Shown here piece by piece: positions 41,278 to 49,791 of a DNA stretch of 64,000 nt. Below the pieces are notes generated by a model. It saw nothing but the letters and a program-made list of their open reading frames with translations. It was not told the DNA's origin and did not search any database. The position numbers were made by a program, and so were the translations under genes. The stretch is taken from positions 1 to 64,000 of the forward strand of contig JBBRRB010000017.1 in the NCBI GenBank assembly GCA_038225555.1. Reading direction: 5' to 3'. The DNA comes from JANXQZ01 sp038225555 (GTDB lineage: Bacteria; Acidobacteriota; Terriglobia; Bryobacterales; Bryobacteraceae). How positions within the stretch are numbered: position 1 is the first letter of the stretch; the number at the start of each line of letters is the position of its first letter.

Positions 41278-44076
41278 ATGTCCCGCCTGATTTCCTGGCT
41301 TCTCATCGCACTTCCGCTTTCAGCCGGCTCTCCGGTTTTTAACGGCAACTTCTCAAATTCCAAGGACTGGACCGTAGTTCGCGGAATCGCATTCACCGAC
41401 CCGTCCGTGCAGCGACAAGGCCGCAAAGCCATGGCTGTGGAGCCGCTGGAGGCATCGGACGCGTATGTCAAGTCGCCGCCCGTTCGTCTTGTGATTGGCA
41501 AGCGGTATGAAGTAAGCGGGTACGCTCGAACAGAATCGCTGACCGTTCAGGATACGGGAAGGACTCCCATCGCGGTTGGCGCCACCCTGTCGATGGCTTC
41601 CATGCCCTTCGATATGCATTCTGAATCCGTCGGGGGCACGCACGAGTGGAGTCGTCTTCGTCTCCGCTTCATGGCCACGCGAGCTGAAGACAATATCGTG
41701 CTGAAGGTGGCCGAGGGGGCGTCTTTCCGGGGCAAAGCCTGGTTCGAAGGAGTCGCGATCGACGAAGTTTCGGGCGAGGATGCTTGGCCGGCAAAAGCCG
41801 CCGTGCGCACATTCGGGCCTGCTTACCGCTACCCGCAGGGGGGCTGGATTTATCTTCACCTGCAAGGGGAGCCCTATGAGCGCGGATATCAGCATGGGAA
41901 CCTGATGGCGAAAGAGATTCCCCAATACCTGGAGCGCTGCGCTTCCGATTACGATCCTCAATGGAAAGATTGGAAGGAAGCTCGCAACATCGCGAACGCT
42001 TTATTCCTGCGCGGTTTCGATCAGGAAATTCTGCAGGAGATGAAAGGGATCGCTGATGGAGCGTCGGACGCTGGCGCGAAATGGCTGGGTCGGCGCATCG
42101 ACTTGATCGACATCGTGACCGCCAACACCATCGTTGAAATGGGAGAACTCCGCGCGGCCTTGCCGATGACGCCCACGGGGCTTGAAGCTTTGCATCTGAC
42201 ATCGCCGCAGTACTTCAATCGAAATCGCGATGTGCCGATCACGGAGCGTTGCAGCGCTTTCGCCGCTACGGGAAAGGCGACTCGCGACGGCAAGATGGTG
42301 GTGGCTCATACCACTTTTTGGCCGCTCACACTGGCCGAGCAAACCAACGTGATGCTGGATATTCAGCCCGCCAAAGGACATCGCTTGCTGATGCAGAGCT
42401 ACCCGGGTGGAATCGAGAGCGGGACCGACTGGTACCAGAACGACGCGGGCATCGTGCTCACCGAAACCACCATTCGCCAAAGCCCGTTCAACGCGGAAGG
42501 CACGCCGATCGCATATCGCGCGCGCAAGGCGATTCAGTACGCGGATAATATCGACCAGGTGGTGGAGCATCTTTCCACCAAGAACAATGGCCTGTACACC
42601 AACGAATGGCTGATCGGCGACGCGAAGACGGACGAGATCGCGATGTACGAGTTGGGCACCCAGAGGTCGAAACTCTGGCGCAGCGGAAAGAACGAATGGT
42701 TCGGCGGCACGGAGGGCTTCTATTGGGGTTGCAATAACGCCAAGGATCTGAATATTCGGCTCGAGTATTTGCCCGATCCCAAAGGCTCGCCCGAGCACGT
42801 TCCTTATGTCGCATCGGAGCGCGATCTCAAGTGGCAGGCGCTGTACGCGCAGTACAATGGCAAGATCGATGAGCAGTTCGGTTTTCTTGCGTTCCGCACG
42901 GCGCCGCTGGTTAGCTCGTCTGCGATGGATGCCAAAGTAGTGACGTCGGCCATGGCTGCCAAGCTGATGGTGTGGGGCGTGTTTGGAAAGCCGAACGAAC
43001 GGGAGTGGGTCCCCTCGGAATGGCAGAAGCAGGGGTATGCGAAGAACGATGGGATTTATTCGTCGGGGTACCGGCTGTTCGGCGCGGAGCCGTCTGAATC
43101 ATTGCGGGGTGCGATTCGTGAGAATGAGACGGCTCGCCTGGAAACGAAATCTACGACTTCGGCAGAGAAGGATTCCAAGACTGCCAAATCTTACCGGAGC
43201 CGCCTGTGGAAAGGCTGGATCCTGCCTGCTTCGAATGCAGATACGTGGTTCTCGGCTGGCTCAGCGGCCTACTATGAGGATCTGCAGTCGGACGATCTCG
43301 ACAAGACATTGGCTGCGCATTGGACTGAATATCGGCGGCTCAAGGCTGACACGCGAAGTGAGATCGATAGCTTCGACATCGAGAGGCATCGGGGCGTAAT
43401 CTTGCTGGATTCGCTGCGCCGGGGAATGGGCGACGATCGTTTCTTCGACACGATGCGCGATTATTTTTCCGCCAACACGACGAAGTCGGTGAGCGCTCAG
43501 GCCTTTTTGGAACAGGCGAAGACGACGGCTACCATGCCTGCCGACAAAGGCGGACCCGAGTACCTGGCCCAAGATTTCACGCGTCGCTTGGGCAACGCCA
43601 TGATCGTATACGGAACCATAACCGATGCTTGCGCGAATCGCTATGCGGCGGAGCAGTTGCAGTTGCACTATCTGGATCGCTTCGAGGCGGCGATACCCGT
43701 TCGCAAGGACTTCGAAGTGTCCGACGCCGAGCTGGCTTCGCATGACGTTCTATTTGTGGGCAGGCCGGAGACGAATTCGGCCATCGCGCAATTCCGTCAT
43801 CGTTTGGATCTTAATTATGAGGCTGGCAGCTTCCGCCTGAACGGGACGGATCATGCTTCAGAGACGGAAGGTTTGGTGCTGGCCACCGCGAATCCTTTGG
43901 ACGGCAAGCATATGTTTCTGCTTCTGGCCGGCAATAGCGCGCTGGAGACTGTCCGGCTGGCGTCGGCACGATTGGGCCGGGTGGAATATGGGATTTTCGG
44001 GTCGGGAAGCATGACGGAATCGGGCTTCCGGGTGGGTGCCGGGGTGAATAAGGGAGCGGGGTTCGCGCAGAGGTAG
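41278..44076 (+). CDS. secreted C45/phospholipase B-like Ntn hydrolase, multidomain
   Basis: About 932 residues from ATG 41278 (SRLISWLLIALPLSAGSP is the signal). Residues about 20-170 form a jelly-roll, CBM-like module (VFNGNFSNSKDWTVVRG). The next about 450 residues are a C45/phospholipase B-like hydrolase with nucleophile Cys325 (ERCSAFAATG), GTDWYQNDAGIVLTETT and AIQYADNIDQVVEHLSTK. The C-terminal about 250 residues (FFDTMRDYFSANTTKSVSAQ; ASHDVLFVGRPETNSA) resemble the trailing domains of M1-type peptidases in Acidobacteria (inference). Probably an exported amidase or phospholipase. Confidence 0.78.
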   Translation: MSRLISWLLIALPLSAGSPVFNGNFSNSKDWTVVRGIAFTDPSVQRQGRKAMAVEPLEASDAYVKSPPVRLVIGKRYEVSGYARTESLTVQDTGRTPIAVGATLSMASMPFDMHSESVGGTHEWSRLRLRFMATRAEDNIVLKVAEGASFRGKAWFEGVAIDEVSGEDAWPAKAAVRTFGPAYRYPQGGWIYLHLQGEPYERGYQHGNLMAKEIPQYLERCASDYDPQWKDWKEARNIANALFLRGFDQEILQEMKGIADGASDAGAKWLGRRIDLIDIVTANTIVEMGELRAALPMTPTGLEALHLTSPQYFNRNRDVPITERCSAFAATGKATRDGKMVVAHTTFWPLTLAEQTNVMLDIQPAKGHRLLMQSYPGGIESGTDWYQNDAGIVLTETTIRQSPFNAEGTPIAYRARKAIQYADNIDQVVEHLSTKNNGLYTNEWLIGDAKTDEIAMYELGTQRSKLWRSGKNEWFGGTEGFYWGCNNAKDLNIRLEYLPDPKGSPEHVPYVASERDLKWQALYAQYNGKIDEQFGFLAFRTAPLVSSSAMDAKVVTSAMAAKLMVWGVFGKPNEREWVPSEWQKQGYAKNDGIYSSGYRLFGAEPSESLRGAIRENETARLETKSTTSAEKDSKTAKSYRSRLWKGWILPASNADTWFSAGSAAYYEDLQSDDLDKTLAAHWTEYRRLKADTRSEIDSFDIERHRGVILLDSLRRGMGDDRFFDTMRDYFSANTTKSVSAQAFLEQAKTTATMPADKGGPEYLAQDFTRRLGNAMIVYGTITDACANRYAAEQLQLHYLDRFEAAIPVRKDFEVSDAELASHDVLFVGRPETNSAIAQFRHRLDLNYEAGSFRLNGTDHASETEGLVLATANPLDGKHMFLLLAGNSALETVRLASARLGRVEYGIFGSGSMTESGFRVGAGVNKGAGFAQR

Positions 44077-44081
44077 AAACC

Positions 44082-46754
44082 ATGCGCTGCTTCAATACAC
44101 GAGGGCGGGCGAGCGGACTGGAAAGGCGGCTGCAGCCGGGATTGGCTGCCCCACAAAGGATAACCGAAACCACTGTGGGGCAGCCAATCGTGGCTGCAGC
44201 CGGCTTTCTAGCCGGCTTCTTATTTCTCGCCACTATACCGTTGGATGCAGCGGACCCATCCGAATTCTTCGAAATGCGAGTCCGCCCGGTGCTGGCAAAG
44301 AACTGCTACAGTTGCCACACGAGTACGCAGATGGGCGGCCTGCAACTCGATACTCGCGAACACGTCTTGCATGGTGGCAAGTCAGGACCTGCTTTGGTTC
44401 CGGGCGACGCCGATGCCAGCCTGCTGATCCAGGCAGTCCGCCACACTCACACCCGCATCAAAATGCCACCCGGAGGCAAGCTCAAGGATGAGGAGATAGC
44501 GGACCTCGCAACTTGGGTGAAGGCGGGAGCGGCCTGGGGATCGTCGACGACACCCATAAAGACTCCTGAGTACGTAATCACTGCGGACCAGCGCGCATTT
44601 TGGTCGTTCCAGCCGGTGAAAACTCTCGCCCCGCCAAGCGTGAAAGACCGCGCCTGGGCGAAGTCACCCATCGATGGGTTCGTGCTTGAGAAGCTTGAAT
44701 TGGAAGGCATGAAACCAGCGCGAGCCGCTGGAAAGCAAGCCCTGATCCGGCGCGTGACCTACGATCTCATCGGACTCCCGCCGACGCCCGAAGAAGTTGA
44801 CGCTTTCGTAAAAGACGGATCCGCTGGCGCGTTTGCCAAGGTGGTAGATCGGCTGCTCGCGTCGCCGCGCTATGGCGAACGCTGGGGACGCTTTTGGCTG
44901 GACGTATCCCGCTATTCGGACGACAAGCTCGACTCCGAGCGCGAGGCAGCCTATCCCAATTCGTTCCGTTATCGCGATTGGGTGATCAAGGCTTTCAACG
45001 ATGACATGCCCTACGACGTCTTCGTGAAGGCGCAGATCGCAGGCGACCAATTCCCCGCTAAGGAGCGCGAAAGGCTGGAACCCGGCTTGGGCTTCTACGC
45101 TCTCAGCCCCGAGTTTCAAGACGATCGCGTAGATGCTACTACGCGCGGGTTCATGGCCATGACGGTCGCCTGCGCCCAATGTCACGACCATAAGTACGAT
45201 CCGATTCCCACCAAGGATTACTACTCGCTGCTAGGCATCTTCGATGGTACGAAGCTGTCGGAGCATCCGCTGGCGCCATCGGCGGAGGTGGATGCCTTTA
45301 CGGCTGCGAAGAAGAAGGTGGACGACTCCAAGACGGCCATCGGCGATTTTATCAAAGTTCAGAGTATCGCCCTCTCGGAAGTGCTGGCGGCCAATAGCGC
45401 CGAATATCTTCGCGCCGTGGCGGGCGAAAAAACGAAGCTGAAGCTCGACGATGAAACCCTGGCCCGATGGAAGAAATATCTGAATCGGTCGGACCTGGAA
45501 CACCCTTTTCTGAAGGATTGGAAGAAGCAGGATTTCGAAAAGTTCCAAGCGCTGGTGCTGACTGCAAATGCCGAGAAGAAGCGCATCGACGATGAGAATA
45601 AGATCCGCCTGGGGCTGAATCCAGACCGAAGCAAGCTTGCCTCCGCGGATCTAGTCGCGCTGGAACGCGACAAGTTTGTTCTGTGGCGGGACCTATTTGG
45701 AGACAAGGGCATTCTGCATTACGCAGACAAGGATATCGATCGCTTCCTGGCGCCAATATTTAAAGAGCGGCTGGACGCGATGCGGGCTGAGTTGGCGGCG
45801 CTTGAAAAGGAGCAACCCGCGCAGTATCCGTTCTTGCAGGTAATCGCCGACAAGGAGCACCCGGTGAACGGGCGCGTGCACATACGGGGAAGCGCGGATA
45901 ACCTCGGCGACGAAGTTCCCCGCCATTTCCTGAGTGTTCTATCCAAGGGTCAGCCGGTCGCGTACAAGAACGGCAGCGGACGGCTCGAGCTGGCTGAAGA
46001 TATCGCGAGCGCCGAAAATCCGCTCACCGCCCGCGTGATGGTGAATCGCATTTGGGCGCATCACTTCGGACAGGGGCTGGTGCGCACGCCGAGCAACTTT
46101 GGGCAGTTGGGGGATCGGCCCAGCCATCCCGAATTGCTGGATTACCTGGCATCTCGCCTGGTGGCCAATCACTGGTCAATCAAAGCGATACAGCGCGAGA
46201 TTCTGCTCTCAAACACCTATCGCATGAGCACTGAGTTCAGCGCGGAGAGTTTTGCTAAAGACCCGGCCAACCGACTGCTGTGGCGCGCCAATCGGCGGCG
46301 TCTGGACGTGGAAGCAATGCGCGACTCGTTCCTGGCTGTCTCCGGGGCGCTCGACTTGTCCCCCTGCGGGAAAGCGGAAAAGCTGACCGATCAAAACAAA
46401 CGCAGGACCGTATACGGATTCGTGAGCCGCCGCAAGCTGGATGGGACGCTCGGCCTGTTCGATTTTCCAAATCCGAATTCGACCAGCGAACAGCGCATGG
46501 ATACCAACGTCCCGTTGCAGCGCCTGTTCTTTCTCAATAGCGGATTCATCCTGCAGGAGTCCCGCCTGCTGGCCGCGCGCTTAGAACCGCTTAGGCAAGA
46601 CCATGCTCGCATCGACCAGGCTTATCGCTTATTGTTCAGCCGTCCGCCTACGGATGCAGAGCGTTATTTTGGCCTGGAGTTCCTGAAGACGGCCGCGTGG
46701 CCGCAATACGCGCAAGCATTGTTCAGTTCGAACGAGTTCAGTTTTGTGGAGTGA
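44082..46754 (+). CDS. PSD1/DUF1549/DUF1553 cytochrome protein with repeat-derived signal peptide
   Basis: Up to 890 residues. Heme domain near residue 75 (NCYSCHTSTQMGGLQLDTRE), then DUF1549 (YDLIGLPPTPEEVDAFVKDG; CAQCHDHKYDPIPTKDYYSL) and DUF1553 (ENPLTARVMVNRIWAHHFGQ; GQLGDRPSHPELLDYLASRL). Its partner is the DUF1501 gene 4 bases on. The start is uncertain: ATG 44082, GTG 44175 or GTG 44193. The predicted signal core VAAAGFLAGFLFLA is encoded by the REP-like half-site at 44174-44218, and the arms before it give the basic n-region if ATG 44082 is used. Confidence 0.88.
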   Translation: MRCFNTRGRASGLERRLQPGLAAPQRITETTVGQPIVAAAGFLAGFLFLATIPLDAADPSEFFEMRVRPVLAKNCYSCHTSTQMGGLQLDTREHVLHGGKSGPALVPGDADASLLIQAVRHTHTRIKMPPGGKLKDEEIADLATWVKAGAAWGSSTTPIKTPEYVITADQRAFWSFQPVKTLAPPSVKDRAWAKSPIDGFVLEKLELEGMKPARAAGKQALIRRVTYDLIGLPPTPEEVDAFVKDGSAGAFAKVVDRLLASPRYGERWGRFWLDVSRYSDDKLDSEREAAYPNSFRYRDWVIKAFNDDMPYDVFVKAQIAGDQFPAKERERLEPGLGFYALSPEFQDDRVDATTRGFMAMTVACAQCHDHKYDPIPTKDYYSLLGIFDGTKLSEHPLAPSAEVDAFTAAKKKVDDSKTAIGDFIKVQSIALSEVLAANSAEYLRAVAGEKTKLKLDDETLARWKKYLNRSDLEHPFLKDWKKQDFEKFQALVLTANAEKKRIDDENKIRLGLNPDRSKLASADLVALERDKFVLWRDLFGDKGILHYADKDIDRFLAPIFKERLDAMRAELAALEKEQPAQYPFLQVIADKEHPVNGRVHIRGSADNLGDEVPRHFLSVLSKGQPVAYKNGSGRLELAEDIASAENPLTARVMVNRIWAHHFGQGLVRTPSNFGQLGDRPSHPELLDYLASRLVANHWSIKAIQREILLSNTYRMSTEFSAESFAKDPANRLLWRANRRRLDVEAMRDSFLAVSGALDLSPCGKAEKLTDQNKRRTVYGFVSRRKLDGTLGLFDFPNPNSTSEQRMDTNVPLQRLFFLNSGFILQESRLLAARLEPLRQDHARIDQAYRLLFSRPPTDAERYFGLEFLKTAAWPQYAQALFSSNEFSFVE
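44120..44218. repeat. REP-like repeat, rearranged half-sites, copy 3
   Basis: Two half-sites face each other: minus-oriented 44120-44155 (ending GGCTGCCCCACA) and plus-oriented 44174-44218 (starting TGTGGGGCAGCCAATC). CCCCACA and TGTGGGG are separated by 18 bases. In the right arm the usual GGCTTTCAGCCGGC has one extra T (GGCTTTCTAGCCGGC). The whole lies inside the open frame of the PSD1 cytochrome gene. Confidence 0.8.
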
Positions 46755-46758
46755 TTCG

Positions 46759-48144
46759 ATGGACAGACCATTCAGCAGGCGCGACGCTTTACGTACCATG
46801 GGCTGCGGATTCGGCATGCTCGGATTTGCGAACCTGATGCGCGCTGAACTGGCACGCAGCCCACTCGAACCCAAGTCCCCGCATTTCGCACCCAAGGCGA
46901 AGCACGTTATCTTTCTGTTCCTGAACGGCGGGCCGTCGCAAGTGGATACGTTCGACCCTAAGCCGATGCTCACCAAGTATCACGGCAAGCCGATGCCGGC
47001 GGGCAATTTGAAAACGGAGCGTAAGACGGGCAACTTGCTGGCGTCGCCGTTTAGCTTCAAGAAGTACGGGCAGAGCGGCATCGAGGTGAGCGAGATTTTC
47101 ACGAAGCTGGGCGAGTGCATCGACGATGTCTGCGTGATCCGCTCCATGCATACTGACCGTCCCAATCATGAGCCTTCGCTGTTCATGATGAATACGGGCG
47201 ATAAGCTTCCAGGCCGTCCTTCCATGGGGTCTTGGCTGACCTACGGGCTGGGCACCGAGAATCAAAACCTTCCCGGGTATATCGTGCTGTGTCCGGGCAC
47301 GCCGATTGTGGGACCTCAACTGTGGAGCTCCACCTTTCTGCCCGCGGTTTATCAGGGCACGTTCGTGCCGAATAACGAGATCGAGCCCGATAAGCTGATT
47401 CAGCATATTCGCAATCCCGACATGACGGCGGATCAGCAGCGGCGGCAACTCGATCTGGTGGGCAAGCTGGACCGCTTGCAGTTGGAGCATACCGGACCGG
47501 ACCCGCAACTCGAAGCCACCATCGAGTCGGCCGAGATCGCGTTCCGCATGCAGACGGAAGCGCCCAATGTGTTTGACGTGCGGAAGGAACCCGAGTCCGT
47601 GCGAGCGCGTTATGGGGACAGCAACTTCGGACGGGGCTGCCTGCTGGCGAAGCGCCTGGTGGAGCGCGGTGTGCGAATGGTGCAGGTCTACTACGGGGAT
47701 GGGCAGCCCTGGGACAATCACGACGACATTCAAATTCATCGCAAACTGGCTCGCTCGGCGGATCAGGCGATTGCTGCGCTGCTGAAAGATTTGAAGGCGA
47801 GCGGGATGCTGAAGGAGACCCTCGTGATCATCAGCGGCGAGTTCGGACGCACTCCGGCTGTTGAGGTGAGCGGATTGGTTGCGGTCCAGAACGGGCGCGA
47901 TCATAATAGCCACGGCTTCTCGACGTTGCTCGCAGGGGGCGGCTTCAAGGGCGGAATTACGTACGGCGCTACCGACGATTTTGGATTCAAAGCTGAAGAG
48001 AAGCCGGTGCATGTTCACGATTTGCATGCCACGCTCTTACATCAGTTGGGCTTTGACCACAAGAAGTTGACTTACCGTTATAGCGGGCGCGATTTCCGGC
48101 TGACGGATGTGGCGGGCGAGGTGGTCAAGGAAATCCTTGCCTGA
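46759..48144 (+). CDS. DUF1501 sulfatase-like exported protein
   Basis: 461 residues from ATG 46759; a twin-arginine signal SRRDALRTMGCGFGMLGFA opens it. The DUF1501 pattern is clear: HVIFLFLNGGPSQVDTFDPK, CVIRSMHTDRPNHEPSLFMM, YYGDGQPWDNHDDIQIH, IISGEFGRTP, HNSHGFSTLLAGGG. The fold is alkaline-phosphatase/sulfatase-like, though the usual sulfatase Cys/Ser motif is absent. It habitually follows PSD1 genes and is thought to work with them in polysaccharide breakdown. TGATG overlaps the next gene. Confidence 0.9.
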   Translation: MDRPFSRRDALRTMGCGFGMLGFANLMRAELARSPLEPKSPHFAPKAKHVIFLFLNGGPSQVDTFDPKPMLTKYHGKPMPAGNLKTERKTGNLLASPFSFKKYGQSGIEVSEIFTKLGECIDDVCVIRSMHTDRPNHEPSLFMMNTGDKLPGRPSMGSWLTYGLGTENQNLPGYIVLCPGTPIVGPQLWSSTFLPAVYQGTFVPNNEIEPDKLIQHIRNPDMTADQQRRQLDLVGKLDRLQLEHTGPDPQLEATIESAEIAFRMQTEAPNVFDVRKEPESVRARYGDSNFGRGCLLAKRLVERGVRMVQVYYGDGQPWDNHDDIQIHRKLARSADQAIAALLKDLKASGMLKETLVIISGEFGRTPAVEVSGLVAVQNGRDHNSHGFSTLLAGGGFKGGITYGATDDFGFKAEEKPVHVHDLHATLLHQLGFDHKKLTYRYSGRDFRLTDVAGEVVKEILA

Positions 48145-49268
48145 TGCAACCTGTTTTATTTCTTGACCTTCAGTCCGAGTACCGCGAGTTGAAGACTGAG
48201 ATCGACGCCGCGATTCAGAGCGTCATGGATAAGAGTCAGTTCATTCTGGGGCCGGAAGTCGATGCCTTCGAGCGTGAATTTGCGGGTTACTGCGACGCCC
48301 GGCATGCGGTCGGCGTGAACTCCGGGACTAGCGCGCTTCACCTCGCGCTCCTCGCACTGGGGATCGGGCCAGGCGACGAGGTGATCACGGTTCCGTTCAC
48401 TTTTTTCGCTACGGTGGCGGCGATTCGCTATGTCGGGGCAACCCCGGTGTTAGTAGATATCGACGAGCGCACATTCAACATCGACGTGAATCGCATAGAA
48501 GCTGCGATCACTGACAAGACGAAAGCGATTCTAGTGGTGCATCTATTCGGCCAGCCCGCCAATATGGACGCGATCCAAGCGATTGCGCGCCAGAACAGAA
48601 TTGCAGTGATCGAGGACGCCGCGCAATCCCACGGAGCGGAGTACCGGGGCCGGCGAGTCGGCGCGATCGGAGAGATTGGGTGCTTCAGCTTTTATCCAAC
48701 GAAAAATCTAGGCGCGCCCGGCGAGGGCGGAATGGTGGTGACGAACAACCCGGAGTTAGCCCGCAAAGTTCGCATGCTGCGCGATTGGGGGCAAGAGCGG
48801 AAGTATCATCCGGTCTTGCAAGGCTACAACTACAGGCTGCAAGGATTGCAAGCGGCAGTGCTGCGAGTGAAGCTGAAGAGGTTGGAAGCGTGGACGGAAG
48901 CGCGGCGAGCGAACGCAGCCTCGTATGATCGATTGCTGCGGGATACGGAGGCAGCGCTGCCAGTCACGGTTGCCGATGTGCGTCACGTTTACCATCTCTA
49001 TACGATCAGGCACCCCGAACGCGACCGATTGCAAAATGAACTTGCCGCGGAGGGCGTGCCAACCGCAGTTCACTATCCAGCGCCGATACACCTTCTGCCC
49101 GCTTATCGGGACGAGCGCTACAAGGCCGGGGATTTCCCCGTTGCGGAGGCGTGTTCAGAGTCGGTGCTATCGCTTCCCGTGCATGCCTATTTGACTTCGG
49201 CGCAGGTGGAACGCGTGAGCGAGTCTCTCTGCAAATTGGCGGGCAGGACTGCAGCCTGCCCGCGCTGA
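48144..49268 (+). CDS. DegT/DnrJ/EryC1/StrS-family aminotransferase
   Basis: 374 residues. PLP-fold motifs: GVNSGTSALHLALLALGIGPGD, PFTFFATVAAIRYVGATPVL, VIEDAAQSHGAEYRG, and Schiff-base Lys in FYPTKNLGAPGEGG. It normally makes amino sugars for surface glycans. The TGATG overlap couples it to the DUF1501 gene, an unusual partner. The final residues (AGRTAACPR) are encoded by a 9-bp-stem hairpin, a piece of the REP-like repeat. Confidence 0.9.
   Translation: MQPVLFLDLQSEYRELKTEIDAAIQSVMDKSQFILGPEVDAFEREFAGYCDARHAVGVNSGTSALHLALLALGIGPGDEVITVPFTFFATVAAIRYVGATPVLVDIDERTFNIDVNRIEAAITDKTKAILVVHLFGQPANMDAIQAIARQNRIAVIEDAAQSHGAEYRGRRVGAIGEIGCFSFYPTKNLGAPGEGGMVVTNNPELARKVRMLRDWGQERKYHPVLQGYNYRLQGLQAAVLRVKLKRLEAWTEARRANAASYDRLLRDTEAALPVTVADVRHVYHLYTIRHPERDRLQNELAAEGVPTAVHYPAPIHLLPAYRDERYKAGDFPVAEACSESVLSLPVHAYLTSAQVERVSESLCKLAGRTAACPR
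49239..49263. repeat. REP-like hairpin inside the end of the aminotransferase gene
   Basis: GCGGGCAGG-ACTGCAG-CCTGCCCGC, a perfect 9-bp stem and 7-base loop, ending 2 bases before the stop codon. The arm matches the outer hairpin of the REP-like repeats (GCGGGC ... GCCCGC). Likely also works as a terminator between convergent genes. Confidence 0.6.
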
Positions 49269-49274
49269 AAAGGC

Positions 49275-49604
49275 CTACTTTGCGGTCTGCGCGTCGTGCT
49301 TCTGGTTATAGATCTTCTTGCTAATCTTGTTCTGCCGGGCATTGATCTGCTTCTTCTCGTTATTCGTGAGATTCCCGCCATTCGCCTTGCGGTCTGCGCC
49401 GATTTGCTTATTCAAATTAGCCTGCCGATTTTCGAGTCTGGCTGTCTCCTTGGGAGTGAGTTGGCCGCTGGTAACCCCGTTCGCGATGCGCTTCTGTTGA
49501 TTCACCTTGCGCTCGTGAACTTCGCTTTCCTGGGCCTGCATCGCAGCGGTTCCGAAACCGGCGAGCAGTCCCGCTGTCATTACACTTAATACGAATCGTT
49601 TCAT
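49275..49604 (-). CDS. small exported helical protein
   Basis: 109 residues. Signal peptide KRFVLSVMTAGLLAGFGTAA, RBS AGAGGAG upstream. The mature part has two related helical units: RIANGVTSGQLTPKETARLE and DRKANGGNLTNNEKKQINAR, each followed by N-rich helices (NLNKQI; KISKKIYNQKHD). This type is frequent in Acidobacteria; its function is not known to me. Confidence 0.8.
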   Translation of the reverse strand: MKRFVLSVMTAGLLAGFGTAAMQAQESEVHERKVNQQKRIANGVTSGQLTPKETARLENRQANLNKQIGADRKANGGNLTNNEKKQINARQNKISKKIYNQKHDAQTAK

Positions 49605-49791
49605 TTTGTCGTCTCCTCTTTGGTGTTATGCGGTTCTTGATTACCGCTTCACTTCTGTAAAGGCGCGAGAACGATTCAAGTTGTGCGCTGGCTCGTTAAA
49701 GTCCTGTCACCTTTGAGGGTTTCTATTGGCCAGACAGTTGCAACCTTGTCCCTTCGGAGAGCGGCTTTCAAGCCGTTTAGTGGAGCATAAC

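Noticed and set aside
46789..48027. Minus-strand frame of 412 residues opposite the DUF1501 gene
   Set aside because: The plus strand encodes a well-recognised family; the mirror frame has no motif or start signals.
49732..49791. Possible riboswitch-like hairpin before the giant BACON gene
   Set aside because: Only one short stem (CGGCTT-TC-AAGCCG) is seen; no known aptamer consensus was recognised.
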